From Wenzhouxiangella sp. XN24 (GTDB lineage Bacteria > Pseudomonadota > Gammaproteobacteria > Steroidobacterales > XN24): a DNA stretch of 64,000 bases. The notes beneath the pieces were generated by a model, which worked only from the letters and a program-made list of their open reading frames with translations, did not search any database and had not been told where the DNA came from. Numbering within the stretch: the stretch's first letter is position 1; every line of letters begins with the position of its first letter. The position numbers and the translations under genes are program-made. Shown here piece by piece: positions 8,414-17,356 of this stretch. The stretch covers positions 639,067 to 703,066 of the forward strand of contig NZ_JAAMFG010000034.1 of the NCBI RefSeq assembly GCF_011064545.1, written 5' to 3'.

Positions 8414-10126
8414 ATGAAAAAATCGCTTCTCACGCCCGCCCTCCTCATCGTGGCCGGCGCCCTTGCATTCTCGGTCGTCAATCTCTCCGATATTTCCGCC
8501 AGCCCGGAACGGCAGGCCGACGAACCCGGGACTTTCATCCCGCCCATCGCGCCGGTGGGCGCGACCCTGCTCGAGGGCCTGGGCGACTACAGCCGCAAGA
8601 TCACTACCGACAGCGAAGCGGCGCAACGCTGGTTCGACCAGGCGCTGATGCTGACGTGGGGCTTCAATCACCAGGCCGCGGAGCGATCGTTCCTCCAGGC
8701 GGTCTCGGCCGATCCCGAGTGCGCGATGTGCTGGTGGGGCGCCGCACTGGTTCTGGGACCGCATGTCAACGCCGGGATGGACCCGGCGAACAATGCTGCG
8801 GCCTGGGAAAGGCTGCAGACCGCCCGCAGCCTGGCGAAGTCGGCCGAACCCTGGGAACAGGCCTGGATCGAGGCGCTGGCCGCTCGCTATGCCGAGCTCC
8901 CCGGCGATGACCGAACCGCGCTCGACCGCGCCTATGCCGATGCAATGAAGCGCGTGGTCGAAACCTATCCGGACGACCTCGACGCCGCGACGTTCTACGG
9001 CGAGGCGCTCATGAACATGCAGCCGTGGAACTACTGGACGCCCGACGGCGAACCGGTTGGCGAGACGCTGCATATCGTCGAGGTGCTCGAAGGCGTCATC
9101 GACCGGGACGGTGATCATGCCGGCGCGCTGCACCTGTACATTCACGCGGTCGAGGCATCGAACGAGCCGGAGCGAGGCGTCGCCGCCGCCGACCGGCTGC
9201 GTACCCTGATCCCGGGCTCGGGCCACCTCGTCCACATGCCCGCCCACATCTACGCCCGGGTCGGGCGCTGGCACGATGCCGTCATCGCGAACCGGCGCGC
9301 GATCGAGGCCGACGACGCCTACCTCGCCGCATGCCGGCCGGGACCGGGCGTTTATCCGCTGGGCTACGTGCCGCACAACCATCATTTCCTGTGGTTCGCC
9401 GCCACGATGGCCGGTGAACAGGATGTGGCCATCGAGGCCGCGGCTTCGACGAACGAACGCACCAGCGATCCGGACCTGATGCGCACGCCGGGCTTCGAAC
9501 CGATGCAGAACTTCGCCCTCACGCCGCTGTTTGCCCGGGTTCGTTTCGGACGCTGGGATGAACTGCTCGCGATGCCGAAACCGGCCGACGACCTGCCCTA
9601 CATGGTCGCGATGTGGCACTACGGCCGCGGAGTAGCCGCGCTGCGGACCGGCGACGTCGAGGCAGCGGGGACTCACCACGCGCGCCTGGCGGAGTTCGCC
9701 GGCAGCCCGACGATCGCGGCCATGACGGCCTGGGACCGTTACTCGCTGATCCACGGCGTGCGGATCGCCGAACGCACGCTGGCCGCCGAGCTGGCCTGGC
9801 ACGCCCGCGAGGTCGAAGCGGCGATCGGCGCGATGAACAGTGCGATTGCGATCGAGGACGAGCTCCCCTACGACGAACCGCCCGGGTGGCACCATCCCGG
9901 CCGCCAGGTGCTGGGCGCGATGCTGCTGGAGGCCGGCAGGCCTGCGGAAGCCGAAGCGGCCTACCGTGCCGAGCTGAAGCGCAACCCGGAGAACGGCTGG
10001 TCGCTCAAGGGACTCGCGCAGTCGCTGGCCGCCCAGGACCGAGACGACGAGGCCCGCTCCGTGGCCGAGCGCTTCGAGCGCGCCTGGGCGCACGCCGACT
10101 TCGAGCTGGCCGCGACGCGGTTGTGA
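8414..10126 (+). CDS. Exported tetratricopeptide-repeat protein
   Basis: 570 residues. An N-terminal hydrophobic segment (LLTPALLIVAGALAFSVVNL) acts as signal peptide or anchor. The rest is helical TPR-like repeats, clearest at QRWFDQALMLTWGFNHQAAERSFLQAVSADPECAMCWWGAALVLG and at the C-terminus (AEAAYRAELKRNPENGWSLKGLAQSLAAQ). Conserved pieces between repeats are HLYIHAVEAS and HMPAHIYARVGRW, with several His and Trp residues, plus a CAMC pair. These occur in a family of conserved hypothetical TPR proteins, and metal or haem binding is possible but unproven. Convergent with the SCO1 gene. Confidence 0.75.
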   Translation: MKKSLLTPALLIVAGALAFSVVNLSDISASPERQADEPGTFIPPIAPVGATLLEGLGDYSRKITTDSEAAQRWFDQALMLTWGFNHQAAERSFLQAVSADPECAMCWWGAALVLGPHVNAGMDPANNAAAWERLQTARSLAKSAEPWEQAWIEALAARYAELPGDDRTALDRAYADAMKRVVETYPDDLDAATFYGEALMNMQPWNYWTPDGEPVGETLHIVEVLEGVIDRDGDHAGALHLYIHAVEASNEPERGVAAADRLRTLIPGSGHLVHMPAHIYARVGRWHDAVIANRRAIEADDAYLAACRPGPGVYPLGYVPHNHHFLWFAATMAGEQDVAIEAAASTNERTSDPDLMRTPGFEPMQNFALTPLFARVRFGRWDELLAMPKPADDLPYMVAMWHYGRGVAALRTGDVEAAGTHHARLAEFAGSPTIAAMTAWDRYSLIHGVRIAERTLAAELAWHAREVEAAIGAMNSAIAIEDELPYDEPPGWHHPGRQVLGAMLLEAGRPAEAEAAYRAELKRNPENGWSLKGLAQSLAAQDRDDEARSVAERFERAWAHADFELAATRL

Positions 10127-10151
10127 TCCAACCGCCCTTCCCGGCCCGGGA

Positions 10152-10742
10152 TCAGGGCGCGGGCAGGCCGGCGAGATCTTCGCGCAGCATGGCTGCGTCG
10201 AAAGGCGGTCGCCAGTAGGCCGCCATTCGGCCCTGCGCGTCGATCAGCGCGACGGCTGTGGCGTGGTCGAAGGTGGATTCGCCTTTGCCGGTGGGCACGC
10301 GCACATGGGCCATCTGCAGGCTTCCCAGCAGGCGCTCGAGCTGGTCGCGTTCGCCGGTCACCCCGATCCAGTCTTCGTTGAACCAGGCCAGGTACTCGGC
10401 GAGGCGTTCCGGCGTGTCGCGCTCCGGGTCAACGCTGACAAAGACCGTGCGAAACGGGGGGCTCCGGTCGAACTCCTGCTGTGCGGTTTCCAGGATTCCG
10501 AGCGTGGCAGGGCAGATGTCGGGGCAGTGCGTGAAGCCGGAGAACAGGAGTGTCCAGCGGCCTTCCAGGTCATCGCGCGAGAACGAGGCACCCGTGTGGT
10601 CGACGAGCTCGAATGTCTCGATCGACCAGGGGGGATCGGCGAGGCGGGCATGCTGCAACGAGAGTGAATCGACGCGTTCTTCGCTGCAGCCGACGAGCGC
10701 CGACAACGCCACCAGCGCCAGGACCAGGTGAGTTCTGAGCAT
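10152..10742 (-). CDS. SCO1/SenC-type copper chaperone lipoprotein
   Basis: 196 residues from ATG 10742 (a longer frame reaches 10799 but lacks a better start). The signal ends in a lipobox (LSALVGC), so the protein should be a periplasmic membrane-anchored lipoprotein. A thioredoxin-like fold follows with FSGFTHCPDICPATL (the CxxxC copper ligands), VFVSVDPERDTPERL and the third ligand His in FDHATAVALID. The family delivers copper to the CuA site of cytochrome oxidase or acts in redox control. No oxidase genes are nearby. Repeat element A begins about 32 bases upstream. Confidence 0.92.
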   Translation of the reverse strand: MLRTHLVLALVALSALVGCSEERVDSLSLQHARLADPPWSIETFELVDHTGASFSRDDLEGRWTLLFSGFTHCPDICPATLGILETAQQEFDRSPPFRTVFVSVDPERDTPERLAEYLAWFNEDWIGVTGERDQLERLLGSLQMAHVRVPTGKGESTFDHATAVALIDAQGRMAAYWRPPFDAAMLREDLAGLPAP

Positions 10743-10774
10743 ATTCCGCCCTCCTGCGGCATCCACCGCGATTG

Positions 10775-10879
10775 CCTTAGATCGCATTTTTCGGGTCAAA
10801 ATATGGCGTCTAAAGCGCCAGAGCAGGGTAATTTCGCATCTTTTCTTATTTAAATCATGGGGTTATGGCGGTCCGACCC
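10775..10879 (+). repeat. Solo RAYT-associated repeat (copy A)
   Basis: A 41-bp core (10775-10815, CCTTAG to TCTAAAG) is followed by exactly 54 bases and the terminus GGTCCGACCC (10870-10879). The terminus lies inside the last codons of the nucleotidyltransferase gene, whose C-terminal residues RVGPP it encodes on the other strand. No opposing copy is found upstream, so this is a half-element. Confidence 0.8.
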
Positions 10880-11441
10880 GCTTATTGCCGTTCAGACGCG
10901 AAAAAAACAACTGGATGTGCCGATCATCGGCGATGCCCTCCTCCAGTATCCATCTCTGCAAGTCCGGCCAGTCGATCCTGTCAGCCTGGGACTCCGCCAC
11001 CATCACCGCCTGCTCCATCGACTGCGGTTCTTTCCAGACGGCTGCTGCGATCAGGCGATCCATGACCGAGTGCGTTGGACTGATGATACGTATGTTGCCC
11101 AGCCGCGTTGGCATCAACACGCACTGATCCGGACTGATGTACCGGCTCCCAAAGCTGATCGGCGATGGAGGGAACTCGAGATACCAGGTGGTCGACGGGT
11201 GCGTGAAGACGGACATCCGAGGACGGCCGGAGTGCGTGAACCCCAAGGGCTGCAGAGCGGCTGCGAGCTCCTTGACCAGGGCGCCCGTGACGAAATCCAG
11301 GTCCTCTGACATGTAGCGGTTGCTGGTGTAAAGGGAAACCGCCGCCCCGCCGGACAGCGTAGCCAGAATGCCGTGGCTTTCGAGTGTCTCGGAAACCATC
11401 GCGGCGAGTTCCTGCAGCGATGTCGTCGGCGTGATCCGCAT
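10863..11441 (-). CDS. AbiEii-like nucleotidyltransferase
   Basis: 192 residues from ATG 11441, which has GAGGA five bases upstream; a TTG at 11453 is less likely. The motif LSGGAAVSLYTSNRYMSEDLDFV is the nucleotidyltransferase signature (GG...DLDF) of AbiEii/MenA-type proteins, used in type IV toxin-antitoxin systems to modify tRNA or other targets. The partner winged-helix gene ends 8 bases upstream of the start, as in abiE operons. The protein is shorter than classical AbiEii (about 300 residues). Its last residues are encoded by repeat element A, so the native C-terminus may have been replaced. Toxicity is inferred. Confidence 0.7.
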   Translation of the reverse strand: MRITPTTSLQELAAMVSETLESHGILATLSGGAAVSLYTSNRYMSEDLDFVTGALVKELAAALQPLGFTHSGRPRMSVFTHPSTTWYLEFPPSPISFGSRYISPDQCVLMPTRLGNIRIISPTHSVMDRLIAAAVWKEPQSMEQAVMVAESQADRIDWPDLQRWILEEGIADDRHIQLFFSRLNGNKRVGPP

Positions 11442-11449
11442 GCTGGTCC

Positions 11450-11803
11450 TCAATTTTTGCCAAAACGACGCGGGCGGCGGCGCTCCCGGAAATCGCGTTC
11501 CATCACCTCCGGAGGAAGTCGAGTGAGCATTTCCCGGAGAAACGCCCGCAAGGCCTCTGTTATGGGGCTCGGACGGAAATAGAACACGCGCGCGGTCGCT
11601 TCGCGCCGGCTCACCAATAACCCGATGTCCTCGAATTTGCGCAGCTGGTTCTGGACCTGGCTGAGCGAAAAACCAAATGTCTTTGCGATCTGCGAGGCGT
11701 ACCCCTGACCGTAGTTTTCCAGGTACATGAGCACACGGTAAGCCGACTCGCTCCCGAACAAGCCGATAAGCGGACCTTCAGAAATCGTTGCTTGAGTCGT
11801 CAT
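11450..11803 (-). CDS. Winged-helix transcriptional regulator (putative antitoxin/autoregulator)
   Basis: 117 residues from ATG 11803 with AAGGTGG six bases upstream (a GTG at 11812 is possible). It has an ArsR/MarR-like winged helix: LFGSESAYRVLMYLENYGQGYASQIAKTFGFSLSQVQNQLRKFEDIGLLVSRREATARVFYF, with a basic C-terminus (RERRRPRRFGKN). It lies just upstream of the nucleotidyltransferase and is probably cotranscribed. Immediately before its start are two 16-bp direct repeats 21 bp apart, a likely autoregulatory operator. This resembles AbiEi-type DNA-binding antitoxins in arrangement, not in length. Confidence 0.75.
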   Translation of the reverse strand: MTTQATISEGPLIGLFGSESAYRVLMYLENYGQGYASQIAKTFGFSLSQVQNQLRKFEDIGLLVSRREATARVFYFRPSPITEALRAFLREMLTRLPPEVMERDFRERRRPRRFGKN

Positions 11804-11810
11804 ATTAACC

Positions 11811-11847
11811 ACCTTATATTTGGGTGACTCTACCTAATATCCGGGTG
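11811..11847. promoter_or_regulatory. Two direct repeats, probable operator of the winged-helix/NTase operon
   Basis: ACCTTATATTTGGGTG (11811-11826) and ACCTAATATCCGGGTG (11832-11847) match at 13 of 16 bases and are 21 bp apart, that is two helical turns on the same DNA face. They lie directly upstream of the regulator start codon, in the expected promoter region. Confidence 0.6.
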
Positions 11848-11874
11848 GACTGTCCAGCGGGAGGGCAGGAGGGC

Positions 11875-12152
11875 GGGTCGGACCGTGACAACACTATGTT
11901 TCACCTAACTTTTTGTTAAAAAAAGGGCCTTGTTCGGCGCTTAGCGTGCAAGTTTCGCGGCAGAATTCTGCTTCTAACGACCGATCAGCGACCTGGAGCA
12001 AATTGGCGGGATTGAATGGGGTGCTGCGGACTATGGGAGAATCTTCTCCTTAGCCCGCGTTTTTCCCGGCCAAAAATAGCGTCTAAGGCTCCAAAACCCG
12101 GCTAAAACTTGCTTTTTCCGATTCTTAACAGGAGGTTACGATGGTCCGACCC
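11875..12152. mobile_element. Non-autonomous RAYT-associated palindromic element (copy B, 278 bp)
   Basis: Two inverted modules. Left: terminus GGGTCGGACC (11875-11884), 54-base spacer, 41-bp core (11939-11979). Right: 41-bp core (12048-12088), 54-base spacer, terminus GGTCCGACCC (12143-12152). The two halves are separated by 68 bases. The terminal inverted repeats share GCGGGTCGGACC. The right terminus covers codons 2-4 of the DUF2796 gene, and its spacer supplies that gene's ribosome site AGGAGG. The element fills the whole gap between the winged-helix gene and the zinc operon. Confidence 0.85.
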
Positions 12153-12679
12153 GCTGTTTCCGTTTTACTCTTGATGGTGGCGTCGGCGCAGGCCAGCGAG
12201 CCGCATGTGCACGGACTGGCGCGGCTCACGGTGTCGCTCGATGAGCAGACCCTGACCATCGCGCTGTCGTCGCCGCTCGACAATCTCGCGGGATTCGAGC
12301 ATGCCCCGCGTACCGAGGCGCAGAAAGCTGCGCTCGAGCACATAGTCGCCACGCTGGAACGCCCGGCGGAACTGTTCCTGGCGACCGCCGCAGCGGGATG
12401 CACGCCCGCTTCGACGAACATCGAGTCTCCCATCCTCGAAGACCACTCGTCGCATGACCACGAGCATCACCACGACCACGACCACGACCACCACGCCCAC
12501 GCCGACCTCTACGCCGAGTACACCTTCGATTGCGCACAACCGGCCCGGCTCAACAATCTGACCGTCGTCCTTTTCGAAGCCTTCCCCCGCCTCGAACGCA
12601 TCGACGCCGAAGCCGCCCTCCCCGGTCGCCAGGTGGCCGCGGGCCTCGAGCCGGACGACAACATTTTCAACCTGCGCTG

Positions 12680-12680
<1 letters not shown>
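12141..12680 (+). CDS. zrgA: DUF2796 (ZrgA-like) periplasmic zinc-binding protein
   Basis: 179 residues from ATG 12141 with a full AGGAGG (12130-12135). It has a signal peptide (VSVLLLMVASAQA-SEP) and a mature start PHVHGLARLTVSLDEQTLTIALSSPLDNLAGFEHAP, typical of DUF2796. A His-Asp tract in the middle (about residues 103-121: HDHEHHHDHDHDHHAHAD) would bind zinc. In Vibrio the zrgA-E operon is a Zur-regulated zinc uptake system of the same content, which is the basis for the symbol. First gene of a four-gene operon. Residues 2-4 (VRP) and the ribosome site come from repeat element B. Confidence 0.8.
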
Positions 12681-13443
<763 letters not shown>

Positions 13444-13444
<1 letters not shown>

Positions 13445-14706
13445 TGCCCGGCCTGGCCAAGCTCGCCCTGCTGAGCGCGTGGAATCGCCGCTACAGCCTC
13501 GGCCTCACGATGCTCGCCATCGCCCTCGCCGTCACGCTGCTGCTCGGCATCGAACGCATCCGCCACGAGGTCCGCGACGGCTTCGCGCAGTCGGTCTCCG
13601 GCACCGACCTGATCGTCGGCGCACGCTCCAGCCCGCTGCAGCTCGTCCTGTACAGCGTCTTCCGCCTGGGCGAAGCCACGCACAACATGAGCTGGCCCAG
13701 CGCACAACGCATCGCCGCCCACCCGGCCGTCGCATGGACCATCCCGATCTCGCTCGGCGACTCGCATCGCGGCTACCCGGTCGTCGGCACCACGCCCGAC
13801 TACTTCGTACACTTCCAACACGGCGATCGCCAGTCCCTGCGCCTCGCCTCCGGCCGGCCCTTCGGCGACCTGTTCGAGACCGTGATCGGCGCCGAGGTCG
13901 CCGCGCAACTCGGCTATGTCCAGGGCGACGCGATCACCCTGAGCCACGGCCTCGGCGGCACGCGCCTCATGGAACATGCGGGCAAGCCGTTCACCGTCGT
14001 GGGCGTGCTCGCGCGCACCGGGACGCCCGTCGATCGCAGCGTGCACATCAACCTCGCCTCGATGGAAGCCATCCATCTGGACTGGGTCGGCGGCGCGCCC
14101 CTGCCCGGGCTCGAGATCTCCGCCGACCAGGTCACGCGCTTCGACCTGGAGCCCAAGAACATCACGGCCCTCCTCGTGGGACTCGAAAGCCGCGCCGCCG
14201 TGTTCCGCATCCAGCGAGAGATCAACCGAGACGAGGAAGAAGCGCTCATGGCCGTGCTCCCGGGCGTCGCGCTTGCGCAGTTGTGGCAGCTCGTCGGGGT
14301 CGCGGAGCAGGCCCTGCTGCTGATCTCCGCGCTGGTCGTGGTGGTGAGCCTCGTCGGCCTCGTCGCAGCCATGTTGACGGGACTCGACCAGCGGCGCCGC
14401 GAACTGGCGATCCTGCGTTCCAGCGGGGCGCGCCCGCGTGACGTGTTCGCCCTGCTCGCCCTCGAGGGCGGCCTCGTGACATTGAGCGGCGTGCTGCTGG
14501 GGCTGGTGCTGCTCACGGCGCTGCTGGTGTTCGGCGCGCCCCTCGTCGAGTCCCGCCTGGGGCTCGGCCTCGAACTCGTCGCGCCGGGCCTGCGGGAACT
14601 CCGGCTACTCGGACTGGTCTTGCTGGTAAGCATGCTCACCTGCCTGCTGCCCGGCTGGCGCGCCTATCGCATCTCCCTGGCCGACGGCCTGACCCCGCGG
14701 GTCTAG
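13444..14706 (+). CDS. ABC transporter permease (FtsX/MacB type)
   Basis: 420 residues. The ATG at 13444 overlaps the upstream TGA. It has an N-terminal membrane helix (RYSLGLTMLAIALAVTLLLGI), a large periplasmic MacB-like domain (about residues 40-270), then three C-terminal helices (ALLLISALVVVVSLVGLVAAMLTG, ALEGGLVTLSGVLLGLVLLTALLVF, LLGLVLLVSMLTCLLPGW) with the FtsX motif RRRELAILRSSGARPRDVFALLALEG. With the ATPase it forms a type VII-like transporter that would work with the DUF2796 protein. Zinc as cargo is inferred from the operon. Confidence 0.9.
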
Positions 14707-14736
14707 TGCGGCAGCCTCAGGAAAACCGCCCCCACG

Positions 14737-14778
14737 GACACAGACACAGACACAGATACGGACACGGATAGGGATACC
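14737..14778 (+). repeat. Second hexanucleotide array of the zinc operon
   Basis: Seven units of the type gacaca/gatacg lie between the permease stop (14706) and the DUF3299 start (14794). The array is in frame with DUF3299 and would encode DTDTDTDTDTDRDT, but no start codon precedes it. It resembles the coding array at 12691-12732, which suggests a decayed or unused N-terminal tail. Confidence 0.75.
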
Positions 14779-14793
14779 CATGAGAGACGCGCA

Positions 14794-15468
14794 ATGACGA
14801 AACTTCTCGGATGGCTCGCCGCAGCGGTCGTCGTCGGTGCGATGGTGTTCCTGCTCGTGCCGGGCGCGCCGGAACTACCGCACGAAACCGCGGGATCGTC
14901 TCTCGACGAAGCCGCGCCGCCGTCCGCTCCGCAGGATGCTTCCGCCGCCTCGGCCGGCACGTCGGAGTTTGCGATCGGCGACCGCCTCCCGCCGGCCATG
15001 ATGGAGCGCGCCTCGGAGTATCCGGAAATCGAGTGGGACTCCCTCATGCCCGCGGACTGGAATCCACTGGAAATCTTCGAGGGCCTGGACATCGACGCGC
15101 TCGACGACGCCGACCCGCGCGCGATCGAGGCGCTGGAGACGCTCCGGGCGGCCTGGGACGAGGCGCCGACCAACGAGGCCCTGTCCGGCACCGCGGGGCG
15201 TATCGCCGGCTTCCTCGTGCCCCTCGACTGGCAGGCCGAGAGCTTCCGGGAGTTCCTGCTCGTGCCCTATTTCGGCGCGTGCATCCACACGCCCCCGCCG
15301 CCGGCCAACCAGATCATTCATGTCATCGCCGACCCGCCGGTGACCGAGTACGGCATGATGGAAGCGATCTGGGTCGAGGGCCGCTTCGAGATCGCCGAGA
15401 TCGACACGGAGATGGGCCGTTCCGGCTACCGCATGTACGCCCACGGCGTGACGCTTTACGAGTGGTGA
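14794..15468 (+). CDS. DUF3299 protein of the zinc operon
   Basis: 224 residues. An N-terminal helix (LLGWLAAAVVVGAMVFLLVPGA) anchors or exports it. The C-terminal DUF3299 domain shows AGRIAGFLVPLDWQ, FLLVPYFGACIHTPPPPANQIIHVI (conserved Cys-His-Pro motif) and a final GYRMYAHGVTLYEW. DUF3299 proteins accompany DUF2796 and MacB-like transporters and are thought to be periplasmic accessory components of metal uptake. The stop codon lies in a 48-bp-period duplication. Confidence 0.8.
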   Translation: MTKLLGWLAAAVVVGAMVFLLVPGAPELPHETAGSSLDEAAPPSAPQDASAASAGTSEFAIGDRLPPAMMERASEYPEIEWDSLMPADWNPLEIFEGLDIDALDDADPRAIEALETLRAAWDEAPTNEALSGTAGRIAGFLVPLDWQAESFREFLLVPYFGACIHTPPPPANQIIHVIADPPVTEYGMMEAIWVEGRFEIAEIDTEMGRSGYRMYAHGVTLYEW

Positions 15469-15538
15469 ACGCTCGCGACTGACCAGTGGCTGACACTCAG
15501 CACTGACGACTGGTGAACGCTCGCGACTGACCAGTGGC
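15463..15538 (+). repeat. Tandem duplication over the DUF3299 stop codon
   Basis: A 28-base block beginning tggtgaacgctcgcgact at 15463 recurs at 15511 (period 48), followed by related gacactca in both copies. The first copy contains the stop codon of DUF3299, the second is non-coding. Confidence 0.8.
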
Positions 15539-15653
15539 CGACACTCAAGAACAGCGCCCGGCGGCCGATACATAAAAGGTAACGATGGCCGGGCCATTCG
15601 TGCGCCCCTGCGCCGCTGTTTGCCCCTGCCGGGCAACCACAAGGACAGTCCCC

Positions 15654-16139
15654 ATGCCCGTAGTCTGGCGTTCGCAGATGACGACCGGCAATGACCTGAT
15701 CGACCAGGACCACAAGTACCTGCTGGCCCTGTTCAATTCCATCGAGCTCGCGCTGAGCAAGCCCGAACTCATGCGCTACCTGCCCACGTTTTTCCGCCAG
15801 CTCGTGGACTACACGGCCGATCATTTCTCGCGCGAGGAACAGATCCAGCTCAAGATCAACTATCCGAATTACCTGCCGCACAGGCGACAGCACATCGAGA
15901 TCGTCGCACGGCTCGAAACCCTCCATGCCCGCGTGATCGAGGAACTCGGGCCGTCGCCCGAAGATGCCGACCAGGACGGCGAGGTGCCGCGACCGACGGC
16001 CGAGGACCCCGAGGTAGTGCGCCAGCGGCTGGAGACGGAGGTGCTGGCGCTGGCGCGCGAGTGGGTGATCAATCACGTCCTGAAGTCGGACAAGGACCTG
16101 CTGCCCTACCTCAAGGCCTACCCGCGCAATTTCATGTGA
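15654..16139 (+). CDS. Bacteriohemerythrin
   Basis: 161 residues from ATG 15654 (MPVVWRSQMTTGNDLIDQDHKYLLAL). The di-iron ligands of hemerythrin are present: His in DQDHKYL, His-Glu in DHFSREEQIQ, the HRRQH pair and the C-terminal HVLKSDK (His and Asp). A helical acidic insert of about 35 residues (EELGPSPEDADQDGEVPRPTAEDPEVV) interrupts the usual sequence before the last helix. It binds O2 in the cytoplasm and could serve oxygen supply or sensing. Convergent with ybdK. Confidence 0.9.
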   Translation: MPVVWRSQMTTGNDLIDQDHKYLLALFNSIELALSKPELMRYLPTFFRQLVDYTADHFSREEQIQLKINYPNYLPHRRQHIEIVARLETLHARVIEELGPSPEDADQDGEVPRPTAEDPEVVRQRLETEVLALAREWVINHVLKSDKDLLPYLKAYPRNFM

Positions 16140-16144
16140 CGCAC

Positions 16145-16228
16145 GATTTCACCCGGCCGGCGGTTTCGCGTGGGCCGCGGTTTCGCCTGGCCTGCGATTT
16201 CAGCGGGCCCGCGGTTTCAGCCGACGCG
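16145..16228. repeat. Five 17-bp tandem repeats between convergent genes
   Basis: Five consecutive 17-mers of the form G(A/G)TTTC-N5-GG-C-GC start at 16145, 16162, 16179, 16196 and 16213 (for example ggtttcgcctggcctgc). They fill the 77-base gap between the hemerythrin and ybdK stop codons. The last unit enters the end of ybdK. Confidence 0.75.
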
Positions 16229-17356
16229 AGACTCCTCGATGAGCAGATCCACCACCGCCTCGAGCGCCTCGCGCTGCGAGGCGCCGCCGGCGAGGGCCCG
16301 TTCATAGGCGGCGACCTGGCGGTGCGCGCTGGTGCCGCGCTCGAGAATGGTGAAGGCGTGCTCGACTTCCGCGGTGCAGCCCAAGGCATCCGAATCCTCG
16401 CGCACCAGCTCGATCAGCTCGGCGAGATTGTCCCGGTGCGGCACGATGGCGCCGCGGCCGAGATCCACCAGCCCCTCGTCGAAGCTGTAGCGCATCGCGC
16501 GCCAGCGGTTTTCCATCAGCAGCATGCGCGCATAGGTCCGCCAGCGCTGGTTGTTGACCCGCAGCCGGTAAAGCATGCGCAGCAATGACACGTTGATCGC
16601 GGCGATGCAGATCGCATCCTCGATGCGCGTGCACACGTCCATCACACGGGTCTCGAGCGTCGGGTAACGCGCGCTCGGGCGCACGTCCCACCAGATCTTC
16701 GTGCCGTCCTCGATCAGGCCCGCGTCCACCATCACCTCGATGTGGCGCGCGTACTCTGCCCAGCTGGCGAAGGTCTCCGGCATGCCGGTGCGCGGCAGCG
16801 CGTCGAACACCGTGAGGCGAAACGACTTCAGGCCCGTGTTCTCGCCCTCCCAGAACGGCGAGGAACACGACAGCGCCAGCATATGCGGCAGGAAATAGGC
16901 GAACTGGCTCATGAGGTCGATGCGCGTCTCCTCGTCCTCGATCCCCACGTGCACATGCATGCCGCAGATAAGGAGCCGCCGCGCGGTGGCCTGCAGCTCG
17001 CGGCCCAGCGTGTCGTAGCGTTCCTTGTCGGTGTGGCGCTGGTCGAGCCAGCGCGCGAAGGGATGGGTCGAGGCGGCGATCGGTGCGCAGCCATGGCGCT
17101 CGGCGACCCGGCCCACGCACTCGCGCATGCGCCCGAGCTCCTGGCGCACCTCGGCGATGCTCTCGCAGACCTTGGTGCCGACCTCGATCTGCGAACGCAG
17201 GAACTCCGGGCTGACCTGCCCGCGGGCCTCCATCTCGTGCTCGCAATCCTCGATCATCGACTCCGGCATGTCGGTCACGAGATCGCGCGTCTCGCGGTCC
17301 ACGAGCAGGTATTCCTCCTCGACGCCGATCGTGAAACTCGGTTCCTTAGCTGTCAT
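16217..17356 (-). CDS. ybdK: Carboxylate-amine ligase, YbdK/GCS2 family
   Basis: 379 residues from ATG 17356 (an upstream extension to 17491 overlaps the preceding gene and is unlikely). It opens with the family motif FTIGVEEEYLLVDRETRDLV, then HPFARW, HVHVGIEDEETRIDLM, LSCSSPFWEG and VRPSARYPTLETRVMD. The family is related to glutamate-cysteine ligase; YbdK has weak glutamate-cysteine ligase activity and its true substrate is unclear. The start overlaps the end of the N-formylglutamate amidohydrolase gene by 11 bases, so they share an operon. Confidence 0.93.
   Translation of the reverse strand: MTAKEPSFTIGVEEEYLLVDRETRDLVTDMPESMIEDCEHEMEARGQVSPEFLRSQIEVGTKVCESIAEVRQELGRMRECVGRVAERHGCAPIAASTHPFARWLDQRHTDKERYDTLGRELQATARRLLICGMHVHVGIEDEETRIDLMSQFAYFLPHMLALSCSSPFWEGENTGLKSFRLTVFDALPRTGMPETFASWAEYARHIEVMVDAGLIEDGTKIWWDVRPSARYPTLETRVMDVCTRIEDAICIAAINVSLLRMLYRLRVNNQRWRTYARMLLMENRWRAMRYSFDEGLVDLGRGAIVPHRDNLAELIELVREDSDALGCTAEVEHAFTILERGTSAHRQVAAYERALAGGASQREALEAVVDLLIEESRVG

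Noticed and set aside
8279..10093. 604-codon minus-strand frame opposite the TPR gene
   Set aside because: High-GC antisense shadow: composition rich in Arg/Gly/His without any domain, fully overlapping a gene with signal peptide, promoter and ribosome site.
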